64,000 nt of DNA from Burhinus oedicnemus (GCA_008921705.1 VFFE01006841.1:146384-210383); one strand, 5' to 3'. Shown: positions 1 to 13,400, counted from the first letter of the stretch. Program-made: numbers and translations. Notes: a model not told the origin generated them from the sequence alone.

Positions 1-433
1 AAATTTTATTGCTCTCACTGCTTCCTGCTTTAAAGATTAAAACATCAGAATCAATTCTAAGATAGCAGGTTTGTTAGAAACAGGGAGGAGGGTGCCTGTG
101 GCAGCAGAAGTCCTCAGACAAATTCCGAGCCACTTCAGAGGGTCTGTAATGTCCACTGTCTTTCACATGCCTTAGTTTTGTTGACTGCGCTGGAGCGATG
201 GGTAGAGACCAGTTTTGTGTTCATAAGACTTTCTTTAGGGAAATCTAGTCCACCCACCACCAGCAGCAATTCAATGCATGCAGTCCTCGCTGGCCACTGC
301 AGAGAGCAGGATGAGGAAGACTTCACTTACACTCTGCTTTTCTGTGGAACCAGCTATCACCTGGCTTTAAGCAGACACGCAAGTTATTACCATTTGTGCT
401 CCAATCTGATTCACCATGGCATTTCCACCCCAC
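1..433. other. Unique non-coding DNA upstream of the first CR1
   Basis: No gene, repeat or RNA gene is recognised. Short open frames on both strands have no domain signature. The last ~100 bases could hold a very diverged continuation of the CR1 that follows, but I could not align them with confidence. Confidence 0.5.
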
Positions 434-1480
434 TGTAACTTTATCACCTTTTACAGCATTTTCCATAGTGTTGTCCTGGAGAAACTGGCTGCTCATGGCT
501 TGGATAGGCATACTCTTCGCCAGGTAAAAAACTGGCTGGATGGTCAGACCCAAAGAGTTGTGGTGAATGGAGTTAAATCCAGTTGGCGGCTGGTCACAAG
601 TGGTGTTCCCCAGGGCTCAGTATTCTGGCTGGTTCTGTTTAATATCTTTATCAATCATCTAGACAAGAGGATTGAGTGCACCCTCAGTAAGTTTGCAGAT
701 GACACCAAGTGGGGCAGGAGCGTTGATCTGCTTGAGGGTAGGAAGGGTCTACAGAGGGATCTGGACAGACTGGATTGATGGGCCAAAGCCAACCGTATGA
801 AGTTCAAGAAGGCCAAGTGCCAGGTCCCACACTTTGTTCACAACAAACCCATGCAGCACTACAGGCTTGGGGAAGAGTGGCTGGAAAGCTGCCTGGCAGA
901 AAAGGACCTGGGGGAGTGCATCGACAGCCAGCTGAATGTGAGCCAGCAGTGTGCCCAGGTGGCCAAAAAGGCCAATAGCACCCTGGGTTGTATCAGAAAC
1001 AATGTGGCCAGCAGGACTAGGGAAGTGATTGCCACCCTGTACTCAGCACTGGTGAGCCCGCATCTTGAATACTGTGTTCAGTTTTTGGCCCCCCACCACA
1101 AGAAAGACATTGAGGTGCTGGAGCGCGTCCAGAGAAGGGCAACAAAGCTGGTGAGGGGTCTAGAGCACAAGTCTTATGAGGAGCGGCTGAGGGAACTGGG
1201 GTTGTTTAGTCTGGAGAAAAGGAGGCTCAGGGCAGATCTTAACGCTCTCTACAACTACTTGAAAGGAGGTTGTAGAGAGGTGGGGGTTCATCTCTTCTCC
1301 CAATTAACAAGCAATAGGACAAGAGAAAATGACCTCAAGTTCAGATTGGATATTAGGAAAAATTTCTTCACTGAAAGTGTTGTCAAGCATTGGAACAGGC
1401 TGCCCAGGGAAGTGGTTGAGTCCCCATCCCTGGAGGTATTTAAAAGACATGTAGATGTGGTGCTGAGGGACACGGTTTAG
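434..1480 (+). pseudogene. CR1 ORF2 C-terminal remnant (reverse transcriptase), one in-frame stop
   Basis: The translation shows CR1 reverse-transcriptase landmarks in order: [33 protein letters not shown], then the catalytic FADDTK, followed by the CR1 C-terminal region with [53 protein letters not shown] and [22 protein letters not shown] at 776-778 interrupts the frame between LDRLD and WAKANRMKF. An arginine is usual here in the family, so a CGA-to-TGA CpG transition is the likely cause. The frame resumes without a shift. A few codons also seem lost in the segment before RLDIRKNFF (about 1335-1345). The endonuclease domain and ORF1 are absent, so the copy cannot be autonomous. There is no sign of host use. 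Confidence 0.92.
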
Positions 1481-1562
1481 TGGTGGACTTGGCAGTGCTA
1501 GGTTAATGGTTGGACTTGATGCTCTTAAAGGTCTTTTCCAACACAAACTATTCTCTATGATC
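434..1562 (+). mobile_element. CR1 LINE retrotransposon, 5'-truncated copy
   Basis: This is a 5'-truncated Chicken Repeat 1 non-LTR retrotransposon in sense orientation. It starts inside the reverse-transcriptase region, runs through the end of ORF2 and finishes with a short 3' UTR. The UTR holds the usual 'ttggacttgatg' and 'aaaggtcttttccaac' blocks and ends at a degenerate 'attctctatgat', the CR1 terminal motif. Truncation of the 5' end is the normal result of CR1 target-primed insertion. The frame is nearly intact over about 340 codons, so the copy is fairly well preserved for a CR1. The exact left edge is uncertain by tens of bases. It is the longest mobile-element copy in the window apart from the two-part CR1 near 39 kb. 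Confidence 0.95.
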
Positions 1563-2284
1563 ATGTGTCAGCAGAAACCTGGCGTGACACAGGAGTTATT
1601 CCAGCCCTGGCTATTTAGAGCTCCTCAGAGATGAGCCGTGTGTGTTACAGTAGGTCTGCTTATGTAAGAGGGGGACCTTGTGATTTACAGCTAGTGCCAG
1701 AGTTTGGAAAGCCAGCTGGCCAGCTGCTTTCAGTCTGTATTACACTACTGCTGGCTCTAGCGTGAAACTGCTCCATCAGTTTTGGAAATCACTCTGTTTC
1801 TACACGGGGCTATTTCCACATCTTGCTAATCATGTGTAGCAACAACAGCTACTGTCTCTGCCACCAAATCCAGACACACAGACTCTGGTCTTCTGGCCTG
1901 CTTATTCAGTGCTGTCACTGAGACATCCCCTGCATGGTGTGGAAGGGTGCTGCCGAACTGCAATGGTCTCTTAGCTCCTTGGCTCAAGCTTTCAGTGGAC
2001 TGGGAGCAACTTTAAGCTTATCAAATGTCTCCTTGCTCCATCTCTACAATGGAAAGGAAGAGTGGGGACTGTGCAGCAATACCAGCTAAATAGCAACAGC
2101 TGCAATGCTAATATCTATGGGGATGCCTGGAGAGATAAAGCAAGCCTGAGAAAGGGGAGAGAAAAAGCAGGAGCTTCTTCAATCACATCTTCTTGTGGTA
2201 CATACAGATGTACAGGATCAGGAGCTGAAGGATGCTCAGCCTGACACGTTGGTATTACAAAGTATCTACCAACAGACAGTGAAT
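1563..2284. other. Unique non-coding DNA
   Basis: Nothing identifiable. Only short open frames without domain signatures are present, and no repeat is recognised by eye. Confidence 0.5.
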
Positions 2285-2331
2285 ACAGAATCACAGAATG
2301 GTAGGGATTGGAAGGGACCTTTGGAGATCAG
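2285..2331 (-). mobile_element. CR1 LINE 3' end, 47-bp antisense fragment
   Basis: The plus strand reads 'aatcacagaatggtaggg' followed by 'ttggaagggacctttggag'. This is the reverse complement of the last part of a CR1 3' UTR (gatctccaaaggtcccttccaa, then the attctgtgatt terminal motif). Only the 3' tip is present, an extreme 5' truncation. It is the only antisense CR1 seen here. Identity rests on motif match alone but the motif is distinctive. Confidence 0.85.
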
Positions 2332-2332
2332 C

Positions 2333-2402
2333 TACCGTTATCTCTATTCTACCATCATCTACCAGCTGCTATCAGATACCATTGTCTCTATTCTGCTACA
2401 CG
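2333..2402. repeat. Imperfect direct repeat with 44-bp period beside the CR1 fragment
   Basis: A 22-base segment beginning at 2333 (taccgttatctctattct...) recurs at 2377 (taccattgtctctattct...) with four mismatches, giving a period of 44 bases. Similarity fades after the first 22 bases of the second unit. It abuts the 47-bp CR1 fragment. It is most simply an old local duplication. Confidence 0.6.
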
Positions 2403-2447
2403 GTTTGTTGTTTGCAGCAAAATTTAAAAACCCCTGAAGACTTGGGC

Positions 2448-2560
2448 CAGAGTTTTCAGAAATAGAAACTTAAAGTTAGAGCTACATTTAGGCACTGGCA
2501 TCAAATGGTCAGTGGTGGTTGCTGCTGCATGCTCAGAAGCTGTGACAGTTAGCCCGCTCA
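2448..2560 (+). repeat. Probable ancient reptile/bird interspersed repeat fragment
   Basis: The order 'gggccagagttttcag', 'acttaaagttagagc', 'tacatttaggcact' and later 'tgctcagaagctgtgac' follows a short repeat common in crocodilian, turtle and bird DNA, which runs 'ggccagattttcaaaa', 'cctaaagttaggctcc', 'atttaggcacc' and 'gtgctcag'. I cannot name the family with certainty. The fragment is diverged and its ends are soft. Confidence 0.45.
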
Positions 2561-5500
2561 TCTCTCAGCACAAATTTGGCTGCTCAGGTCTGCGCTTCTA
2601 TTTCTGAAACCCTTGTGTGGTGAACCCACTTCCATCGCACGCCAAATCCCAGCCCTGCCTGCTCATTAGGTTCTGATTCAGCATCCTGCCAACTAGCCTT
2701 ATGTTCAGATGAGCTACACACAATTCTTTCAGAGCCTGCTATCACCTTTCACTGTGATTTCAGCAGCTGGGCAGATTAACATTCAGAGGGCACAAACAAC
2801 TACACTTTGCTTCATTACTTTTAAGTAATAAATAAAATGGAATCTGAAAGTTGTCCCAACTTGTTCCTCGCTCTTTATTGCTTTGATACACTAAACCACA
2901 GTGTCCCAACCAAGGCATATTTCTCTTACATTCAGCTTACTTCACCGTGAAATGACTCAATTCAGCAAGAGGGTATGAAAGATACATCGAAGGCAGTGTA
3001 AAACAGCACCCTTACCAAGTGTGGAAAAAGAAATGTAGTTCATAAACAGAGTAGAAAGCATATTTAAAGCAACTTCTAATGAACTCCAGAGACAGCAGAG
3101 CTTGAACCAGGCAACATACCCCTGACGTCAGCATCGGCTTTCAAAAAATCACGTTGTCCATGGGTCATATATTTCACTGCGTCTTTGAAGAAATGTTAAA
3201 TCAATAAAATACCTAAAGGTTGCCGACAAATCAGACAGTGTTCTATAAAAAGCCAACCATTATTGCTGAGGGGCAACATAAGAGCTGAAGAAATATTTGC
3301 AAGGAAAAGGCCATCCCTCCCACCGGAGCCCATTCATATTCGGTCGCCTGACACATTCCAGCAGACACTGGCGAGCAGTGCCAGGAGCTGGAACCATATC
3401 AGCCCGCTCACTTTGCTTCAGCAGGTTTCCTTGATGATGTACAATATCTTGCATGCTGTCAGTTTGATTTCTGGAGTGCTTCCTCTCCCTGAGCCTGGTT
3501 TTTAGCAACATAATGAAAACTCAAGCTTGCGTTGGCAACGCATTCACCAATTAATGTTTGTGGTACATCAGTACCCATTTTTCCAGATTGCACATTCTAT
3601 ATTCAGCCTTCGAAAGGCTGCAAAATTATCCATACCTTGTAATTGTGAAATCAGATCCAGGCACTTTTTAACAAGCCACAGTAGATCTTTGTTTTAGTTG
3701 TTTGTGTATGTACCACAGGGATGCAATCTTCTTGCTGAGGAAAATATACAGAGGAGAATAAAATACTTGGTGAAAGCAAGCTTTGATATTCTGCTGTGAA
3801 TCCAGAAATTTAGCCTATTGGTGTCATAGAAGACTTTTGCTTCTTGTTTCCTTCATATGCTGACATTCATCTTGCTAGACAGATTAAAGTGAGTGGAGTC
3901 CTTAGAAAATCAGACTACATCATCTGCCTCAGTTTTCACAGTAGTAAAAATAAATGTAGGTGTCTACTTCCTGAACTCCTGCAAAGCACTTTGATCTTTT
4001 CAGGCTAGCAATTTTAAAAGAGGAGAAAGCAGTCTAAAAGCCAATCCAGTGTTGATGGGGAAGCTAATCATTACAATGATTTTAATTTCTTGCAAAAGCT
4101 GGGACTAGAACCTATATCTCCTGATGTTAACTTTATACAAAGCTCTCTTTTTTCAGTCACGGTAGCAGTAGTTTCAGAAAATAATAATTGGTTCTAGAAG
4201 TGTATATTACATATATTATGTCTTGGCAACACAGTTCTCTATCCTGCTTTCCTGTAGCTAAAAATACAAATTGTTCACAACCATGCTTTCAATATCCATT
4301 TAATATTTGCAAACAGGGTGTCTTTGACAAACAGGGGTTTTGGCTAGGCTTCAATGAGCACTGTGTTCAGCTCCATTACCTACAGCATCACAGCCTTCTG
4401 AAGATATATCCTCCCACTGTTGCCACCAACATAGACACAAAAAAGGGGTCTTATTCTCCTCACAGTCACTCTCCTGCAAGCTTCAGGGTTTGAAAAAGCC
4501 TATCTCACCTACATTTCATTACTCATCTCAAAGAATTTGCCATTTCAGGGGAAGCTTTATATTTGTATTACTTAAAAATGTTGTTTAAGTTTTATCCCAA
4601 ATCATTACCTCTCTTCCCCTACACACTTCCATGCTGGATTTGCTTCTAATAAGCACTTGTTTAGAGATATAGGCAGCAATGCCAAAGACAACGCTTTCAA
4701 GCAGATGACTTTGTGGGTGGCCAAATGCTCACCAGCCAAACGTACATCAAAATTGTTTTCATTAGTTTATAGGAATGCAGCCCAGAAAGACTTACAGATT
4801 CCAAAATGTTTACTACATGTATTCCAACATTGTGCTTGCTAGTAGATGTTTACTAAAAGCTTACTTTCACCTACCAGTTCTGTAGAAAACTTATTTAGAA
4901 TACACAAGATTTTTCTCTTTCCTCTGATAAACCCGCTTGATCCTCACAATTTATGGGTTACAAATCTTTTCCATTTCTTCATACCTTTCCTAAGTTAGAC
5001 TTTGACATACTGGGCAATGAGTAGCGATGTCAGACAGCATGCTGCTAGTGTCTTCCCTTGTAAATACATCAGACATTTCCATTTAGCATTGCAGTGATTT
5101 TTATCCCCTTCAAATTATCCTTTTGATCCCAATTGCATTCTATCATTTTTCTGAGTAGAGCATCTATTTTATAATCATTTTAAACAAGTTTCTGGAAAGC
5201 AGTCATCCTTTTAGCCCCAATATGAAAAAAATATATATGTATATCTTCTGCTACACAGTATTTTTTTGTCATTGCACTGTATCCCTTTTGTACAACGCTA
5301 ATTTCTTCTTCATGTTCAAACCTAATATAAGTGGCATAAGTGGGAGTGACGATGAACGAAATTAAGTCCATGCCTCTTTTCAACCACAGGGAAATTAAAC
5401 CAAAAATTAATTAGGCGTAAGTAAGGCTCTACTGCAGGAATGACAAAGCAGAGCATCTCAAATATTGAGTCTGTTGCTTAGGAGTGACCATTTACAAAAG

Positions 5501-8500
5501 ATCAACAAATACGGAGAAACATTTTCCTTTCCACAAATTCTGATTCCCAGAAAACCATTAACAACACCAACTCACTAAGTTTAACAAAGACAGATGTTCT
5601 TGTCAGATCCTCGTCGAATATAATGTCTTTATCCTTCACCCATCAGAGTCATTAGTATTAACGCAATACCGTAGTCCTATAAAATAACTGCAGATTAGTT
5701 TGCCTTGTCCAACATTTAACAGGCTCTAAAATGAGCACATATCATACCTGGAGTGGACTTCCCCCCCAAAAAGTTTCTGTGGAGCACATCTTGTGGTTTT
5801 TATTGAGGTAGAAGGAGAAAGCTATGGGGAACACCTTAAAAATAGTCTTTTAGATGAGCAATGCCTTTATGTACAAGCTGCTAACATTAGGGTGAATCTT
5901 GCCACTGATCTCCAAAGCTGCTAGGCAAACCCTGAAAAGTAGGCTGAACAGACTCTCATTTCTTCCTCGTGAGCCCCAATAATGCTGGGCACAGCATGAG
6001 TCCTCTTGTTCGAGTGTTAAATGGAGGTTGGGAAAAGCAGCTGGCTCTTTGTTAATGGGATGCTGAGCGTACTACAGGGAAAAGACAGTTAAGGATCTAA
6101 CTAAATCAACATTTCTGCAGCAAAAAATTTGAGACGATGGTAAAATGTGTGCAACTTTTATAGCATTATTTGTGTTTCTTCAGGCTTGGGATACGGTATT
6201 GTATGGATATCACCTCTCTGCCTGAAGTGTGTCAAATCCCAAGTGTATAGGTTTTGAAAAAAACTGACTGTTAAAAAAGATATATGAATGGTGAAATATT
6301 TAAACAGTCGATGACTATACCTACAAGACCTTTTCAGATGAAATATTATAGCACATATCTCCATCTTTTTCTCCTCATGCTATTCAAAATTTTAAAACTG
6401 TCTCTGATTATGATTTGAGTCTGAGCTAAGAATACAGGGGATGATCAGCTAACGCTGCTTTAGCCAGCTTCTCAGTAGGTGTAAATTTAGGTAATTCTAT
6501 TGTATATTTTAGGCTGAGGTTTGCCTTCCATCTCCAGAAGAATGCTGCTCTTGCAGGTGATGATTCAGAAACGTGTTCTGGTATCAAGATCAAGGAAAAA
6601 AATCTAGGTAGAGTTTACAATTGCCAAGTGCCAAGGACAGACAAATTTTGAACCATGCTCCAGGAATGAACTGCCTGAGCTCACACTGCATTACTGGACA
6701 GGCCACAGAATGGACTGCCTACCACTGGACTCTCACATTAGATCCTGCTAATGGGAGTGTAAAGAATTAAGTGCTCCAGTGCGTTCAGGCAAGCAAGGTC
6801 AGAAAGAGGAAAATTAATGTCACATTACACTTGGTATTCTCTGCTAAGCACAGTCCGCAGTGTCACTCAGGTTCAGTTTCAAGTGAAGTTGTGTCAGTAG
6901 GGGTCAGGTCATTGAACTCTTCCAACCACTCCTCTTGTCTGATTAATTTTACTTATTATTTGACACCTTTCAGGTACGGTGGGGTTTGCTGAAAACCTCT
7001 GGCCACTGTGGTATAGAATAATGCACTGTAATTTTGCCATTTCATTTTAAATCTCAGCTGAAAACAGCTGTTCCCTGAGCCCATAACTTGCTGTGACTGT
7101 CTCCTTCTCCTGTTATTTATCTCAGTAGCTGTATTATTTAGCTTTGTGAAGCACATTGGAATACAGTTTATCTGGAGAACATGATTAAGTGCAAAATGAA
7201 GTGGTACTCTTAAATCAGATTTTACTGATTGCTTTGAAAAGCTTCTAAAAATTCTCACCTGATGCTTCCCGTACAGTCATTCTTTACACATCTCTTCCAT
7301 AACACAACATGGAAGGAATTTTAGGCTTCAGCCCTTCTACTTTCTGACTCTGGCAGCTTCTGAAAATCTTTCAGATCAAAGAATAGATGACAGTTTGTCA
7401 TCTTTGTAATGATGCGTTTTTAAAAGGTATAGCTAGTGCAAGAAGTTACACGTACCTTTTCTGCGTCAGTGCATCTTTCCAATTAAGTAAGATTCCCTGT
7501 TGCTGCAGGCTTGACTGGTCAGATAATGGACTGCAGTGAGACATGTACCAAGCTGAATGCTGCAACATGGACAAAATTAATGCTGGGAGAAAAATCACAT
7601 GAAAAGTAAAATTAAGTGGAATGATTGTAATGCAACTGTGTAATTCACTTCTAAATTGTGATAAAAATGAGAAAAGTGTTAATCTCTTAATATTTAATGG
7701 GCCAAATTAATCCCTAATTTATATAGTCTGTTAGAATCCAATAGAAAAGTGAAAAAAGTCTTTTGAAGACCATTTGAGCAAGCTGCAGAACTTGGTTGAA
7801 AATTACACCCTTACTACACAATACTACAGGACGTTTTTTCTAGGGTATAAAAAAGGATACATTTTATAAAGACATTCTGTTGCTGCAAGGCTTTCATATT
7901 GAGGGAATTCCAGCCAGTTCATTCTTGCCTGGTGGAGACAGGATTTCTAATCGGCCCCTGACTGCTGGGCAACGTACAACTAATTCTGTCACTGTTCTGC
8001 AATAGTTTCCCTTCCTATTCTTCAGATACCTGGTCAATTTAAATTGAAAATTTCCTGAGCCCAGGACTGTCACTTATTGCATGTATTTACAGTAACCAAT
8101 CTACTGATGTGCTCATTGCAACTTGACATTTACTCAATCTTCAGCAGGAAAAATAAAATGGAAGTATGGAAAATTGACTGTGGTTGCCTTTTACTTCAGC
8201 AATGTGTCTGCATGATGAGAAACTAGACTGACTAGTAGGCCTTGGGCAAGGAGACACTGTTCACATGCAGTGTAACCAGTGACCCAGAACAATCTCCGTA
8301 TCCCACCCTTGGCCACCGTATCCCACAACTGTGCCACAGAAAGGTAGGTTCCCCAACAATTCTAGTCAGTTTTCGAGTTGAAGGACTTCAAATTGCAATA
8401 CACGCTCATGATACGAGGTTAAGGAACCTTCTGGTCAACCATTGTGATCAGTAACTTCTCTGATATATAGCTAGACACAGATTTCAAGATCTTAAAAGGA

Positions 8501-10190
8501 GCAAAAGGTCTTACTGAAACATTCTTTGTGAGAAGGAAAAATGCAAATGAATGAGTCATGGCTTCAATTAACATCAAGCACACTCTAAAGGCCAGCTTCA
8601 TTCTGTCTGATTCATCATTTAAAGCTACATATACTACTCCAGAATTAGTAACCAGGGATTCACTAGTACAGTCATTCAACTTGCAGAGTTCCTATGCTGG
8701 TTTAGGACATGAAAGCACTCTAAGCCCACAACTGCCATGACACACAAAGATTCAGCATTTATAGTTACAGAGGGCAGCACACTGCACCCCCAAACAGACC
8801 TGTCCAAAAAGATGTGGCCATGATGGGTATTTGATGAAACTAGCCTTACTTTAAGCAAGTAAGCCTCTTTGTGAGATGCATACAACAATAAAATGCCATA
8901 AATAGAGAGAGAATAGGTTCTACATGGAGAAATGTTCTCATTTCAGAAAAAATAACATATAATTAATACATCTCTGATCCTATAATTCCATTTTAGTAAG
9001 GTTTTGGCACGGATAGGCAAGGACTGTACGTTGACACTGTTATTAGACTATTTCCTTTTAGCAATGAACTGATGATTTAGGACTAATGGTTAATGAACTT
9101 CAAAATATTAAAAGCCATAAGATTGCCTTTATTAATTCCTGTGTCAAGTCAAATGAGTGTGTGCAGTTGAACTAGGAAAAATCTTTCAAAAGAAAACATT
9201 GAATCCTGATTTTAAAAATTAGCAATTGTCAAGGACCCACCACTATTCTACACTATTATTCTACATAAATGGCTTCCAATGATTAATTATCATCTTTGTT
9301 AGAAAGGCGTACCTTATTTCTCTGAATCCTAGTGGATCATGGATAACTGCTACAAAATTCTCTTTTTTGGATCCTTTCAGGAATAAACACAGACCTATAG
9401 CAGGAAAAGCAATTGATGTCAGGAACTGGACAAAATAGATCTGCACACAGCTTATACCTTTCATTTTTACCCAGTGGCTGAACTGGAAATTAAAGGATTC
9501 CGTCTCATTAGCTATGTGAATGTGAAATCAGTTGCTATAATCTTTTTCATTCAGGAAGGAAGGAAGATATTTTTCTGCCCTAAGCAGCAAAATAGAATGA
9601 CTGAAAAAAACCTCAGTTTTGGTTTTATTTTTAACCAACAATTATTCACTAAAATGGGACAAAGCTGAACACAGCACTTGAGTACCAAGGAAGCGCTACC
9701 AAGTAAAAACTCACAGATTCTCAACAAGGAAGAGGCTTGATTCAGCAATAGGGGCAGATTTGAATGCATTTTGAGGATGGTACTGTCTTATGAGCTAAAA
9801 CACAACACCAAGAAATAACGTGCATATGCATTTTATATCACATCACAATAGTTTAGGGCTATTCAGCCAAATTATCTGCCAATTTTAATTCACAGCATAG
9901 ACTGCAGTAAAGATACGCAAGCTTCCACCAGCAGATACCATAGCCCATCTTCTAGAACCAAACAAATGAAAATGCTTCCAAGTGCCATAATAACACTGAA
10001 AATTATCATCTTACCTTTTACCAGTCTTAAAGTTCTTGAGCATTATTTGTCTATCTGGATTTAAACTCTGAGAAGTCAAAGACTTTCCTTAGAAGTAAAA
10101 GACATCCATAGAGAAAGATCAAGTCTGAAAAAGAGAATGATCAATGGTGAGCCAAAAACTCACCAGTTCATCCTGGGCTGATGCTGCAGT
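2561..10190. other. Unique AT-rich non-coding DNA
   Basis: About 7.6 kb with no recognisable gene, RNA gene or young mobile element. Open frames are short (about 100 codons or fewer) and carry no family motif. Small features include a C7 run near 5761 and a near-duplicate 'cgtatcccac' at about 8298 and 8315. The stretch is compatible with intergenic or intronic bird DNA. Confidence 0.5.
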
Positions 10191-10440
10191 GACAGAGAGT
10201 ATTGAATGTATTGGAAAACTGCAAGGCTCACTTCGCCTTTGCTGAACCTCTTCTTACTCAATGGCCAGCTAAAGGGATGCTGTCGTTTCTTCATTAGCAC
10301 TGCTAATGAAGAAGGCTTCTGCTTTGGGCCAGGGGACAGAGTTATACGATGTTGTGCTAAGGAACAAGAGCCATTTGGATCAGGGTACCAAGTCAGGATA
10401 ATTATGCAAATCATTGATTTTGTCTCAGGCAACCAAAGTA
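10191..10440. promoter_or_regulatory. Candidate regulatory element with palindrome and POU octamer
   Basis: The stretch combines a 27-base odd palindrome (10287-10313) carrying two mirrored CATTAGCA/TGCTAATG cores with a perfect octamer ATGCAAAT at 10404-10411, immediately followed by CATTGAT, a Sox-like core. Paired homeodomain cores plus POU and Sox motifs are common in conserved developmental enhancers. This is inference from motifs only. No cross-species comparison was possible. Confidence 0.3.
10287..10313. repeat. 27-base perfect odd palindrome (13-bp arms, 1-base centre)
   Basis: Arms 10287-10299 (ttcttcattagca) and 10301-10313 (tgctaatgaagaa) are exact reverse complements around the single base at 10300. 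The loop is too short for a stable RNA hairpin, so a pre-miRNA is unlikely. As DNA it presents two TAAT-type homeodomain cores in mirror orientation. Confidence 0.95.
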
Positions 10441-13400
10441 TTTCTAACAGACTCCAATATTCACATTCATTCAGGCAGTTTCCTCACAGATTTCTCAAGT
10501 ATTCATGATAGGAAGACAGCAAGTAGTCACAATGAAATTTACTTCTAAACCAAGTGTTACCCCGCCTCAGCTCCTTCTCACTTTTCACCAGTATTTACCC
10601 TGCTCAAATACACAGAATTTACAGCAATCTGTTTAAAAAAAAACAAAACAAAAAACAGATAATTCCCTTTATTTCATATTAGAAAAAAATTAGGTGTTGT
10701 GTGCAATCCAAATAGTCTTAATTTTCCAGGAACAATAAAGCCAGGCTACCTCAGATTGCATTGCTTTGCTTGTATGAGGTCCAGAGGGGCTGCACTTTGC
10801 TTTCTTCCACCTTTGGCACGGAAATTCCTACGCATCCTAAATTTTACTAACAGATCAGACATGGACAGCTAGACATTGTTTGTGGCTAAATCCCGCTAAG
10901 ATCTCTGCTGCTAGGCAACCTGCCTTAAGCACAGTGTGAATAACATTAGTCAAGTTTGTAGTTCAATGGGATATATTTTCTGTGAGCAAAATTTGGCAGC
11001 AGACTTGATCTCACTCTTGACTCCAAGTTTCCCCTTACTCTGCATCTCTCCCCCTCTGGACTTGGTCGGCGTTTTATCAGCCTTGAACTACTGCGAGGAT
11101 GAAGCACGTCCTTATGCAGGCTGATGCTCTGATCAACATAGCCATCATGGGAGAGGCTGAATATTGCAATGTACTTAAGCTTGGCAACCCGCTGAATGTT
11201 CTGCCATACTGAAAATATATGGTGCAAACCCTTGGCAGATGCTGGGACAGGGCAGGCAAAATATGCTAAGTGCAAATAGGATGGCTGCGACCGCTATGAG
11301 ATTACCCGCCTTACACCAGGTCACATCCAAGGACAGGCTGATGAAAGCCATCCAGAGCCACTGCGAAGCCTCTCTGCTTTTTCTCCAGCTCCTTGTATCT
11401 GGTGCATGGGACGTGCACAGCACCACTGCCACAGCAGAGACATGGTGGAGGTAGAGAAATCGGGGCTTTACTGTCAGTAAGGGACTCCTGGACCAAGGGA
11501 CATGTTGTTTCATAGTAACTTTGTGTTCTGGGCCCAAATTCACCCCAGCTAACTTCAGGTCCTCCACTGAGGCACCTAATCGCTAGACTCCCTCTGCACT
11601 TGCCCTTCAGCAGGCAGTTCAGATAGTCCCTGGAGGGAAGTAAGTTGTTCTGCCGCTAGCCCGCATGCTTCCACTGAGCGTCTCTGATGAAGGGGGGTGA
11701 ATAAGGAGGATGGAGCCCTTTCTTGATGACTAATCAACTGATAGCACTGCAGGGGTTGCGCTATAGTTCGCTACAGCCTCATTCAGCAGTGACATGATGT
11801 CCCCTAACTCCTGCTAGCACCAGTTGTAGTTGTGTCTGTTTGAATTGCTACAATAGCTAAGGACCCCACATTCCACTCTATTAGAAAAAAAATGTTTCAA
11901 GAACAGTTTCCAGTTTATATGTCTAATTTTCCAAAACGCAATTGTCCTGAAGATATGGATGGTTAGGAAGAATGAATTACCTGTCAAAACTACCCAAACT
12001 CTTTCCTTGTTTTGACATCGGATCTAGACATATATTAAGTAATGAGTACACAGCATATGAACATATATATGGCCAAATACTAATCCTTACTACTGTATGG
12101 CAAAATTGATCAAGAAGGCTTTTGATCTAACTTAGAAATAATGCAAGTGGTTAAGTGTCTATGCATTTCAAACAGGCTGAATGCGTAATAACGTAATTTT
12201 TTTTCATTATTTCTTATATGCAATACAGGTGAGTTGAGCACATTCAGCGTACAGTAGGTTTTTTGCCTGATCTCACGGAACAGTTGCACATCATATTATG
12301 CTATGAATATTATGTTTGAAGTTTTATTCAGATTTCTGGTTTTCCTCATTTTCAACAGAATTAGCTGTCATGTTCATGTTTAAAATAAGTTCAGCCATGA
12401 AATCTTTAGATGAAAAACCAATAGCCATCCTCACTATAAAGCTGCACCTGGTAGACTTTCTCATGAGAAGTGCTTCCTGAAAGACAATGGACAGAAGACA
12501 GATTACAATGAATGTAGTCTGCAAAACAACAAATGCAAGAAGTAACATACACAAAAGCCCCCATATTTTGATGGTCGAAACAGTCAGTCTTACAGTTTGG
12601 GTACCTGAAACCTTTATAAAGTCAAACAACACAATTTTAGCCAGTGACCGTATGCTATCTAAACTACATCATTACAGGGTAGAGGGGTTTTTTAACTACC
12701 AGATGGTTGTTGCTCCAGTTGTGCTAGCCTAGATATGTGCTGACATCTAGTGGTCCTTTAGAGAATAAATACAGTCCAAACGTTTATTAATTAGCAATAA
12801 AGATTAATAACCTTAGATTCAAAAAACCTATTTTCCCCTTTCTCTCCCTTTTTCCCCCACTGTGCATTTAATATTGTTTATAGATAACTGAATTCTAGTG
12901 ATTATTGTCCTTTTCAATATTTGTTCAAGCTGAGGTTTTCTAAAGCACTGTTCCCAATGATATCATGATGAGTCCTTTGGAAAATCCACCTGGAGGCATT
13001 TCTTGACTGACAATCACCACGGTATTTAAGCAGAGACTGCAAAATTGAAAAAGAAATAGATAGGAGTACAGTTCTGAATGTCTGGAGCCACAGTATAATC
13101 TGTATTACACCTGATTTCATCTGAGACCCCTTACGTTATTAGTACTAAATTCAAATAAAAATTTGGCCTTAAACTTATATTTACCCATTAGCGTGAGAAA
13201 ATGGCTACACGTAGGCTTTAAATGATAATTTAGTTTACTACTATATTCAAAATACCTGACTGTATTATAGACCCCAATGAATATTTATGAGATGACAGTC
13301 AAAACTCTACTTAGAAACCCACTTTCCACAGCATTTACTCCATCTTCATTTAGCACATATCTCTGTTCATTTGCAAAGCCATGCATGTAACACACCCCCT

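Noticed and set aside
11175..11567. 130-codon minus-strand open frame
   Set aside because: No domain signature; several overlapping frames on both strands show the region is simply stop-poor.
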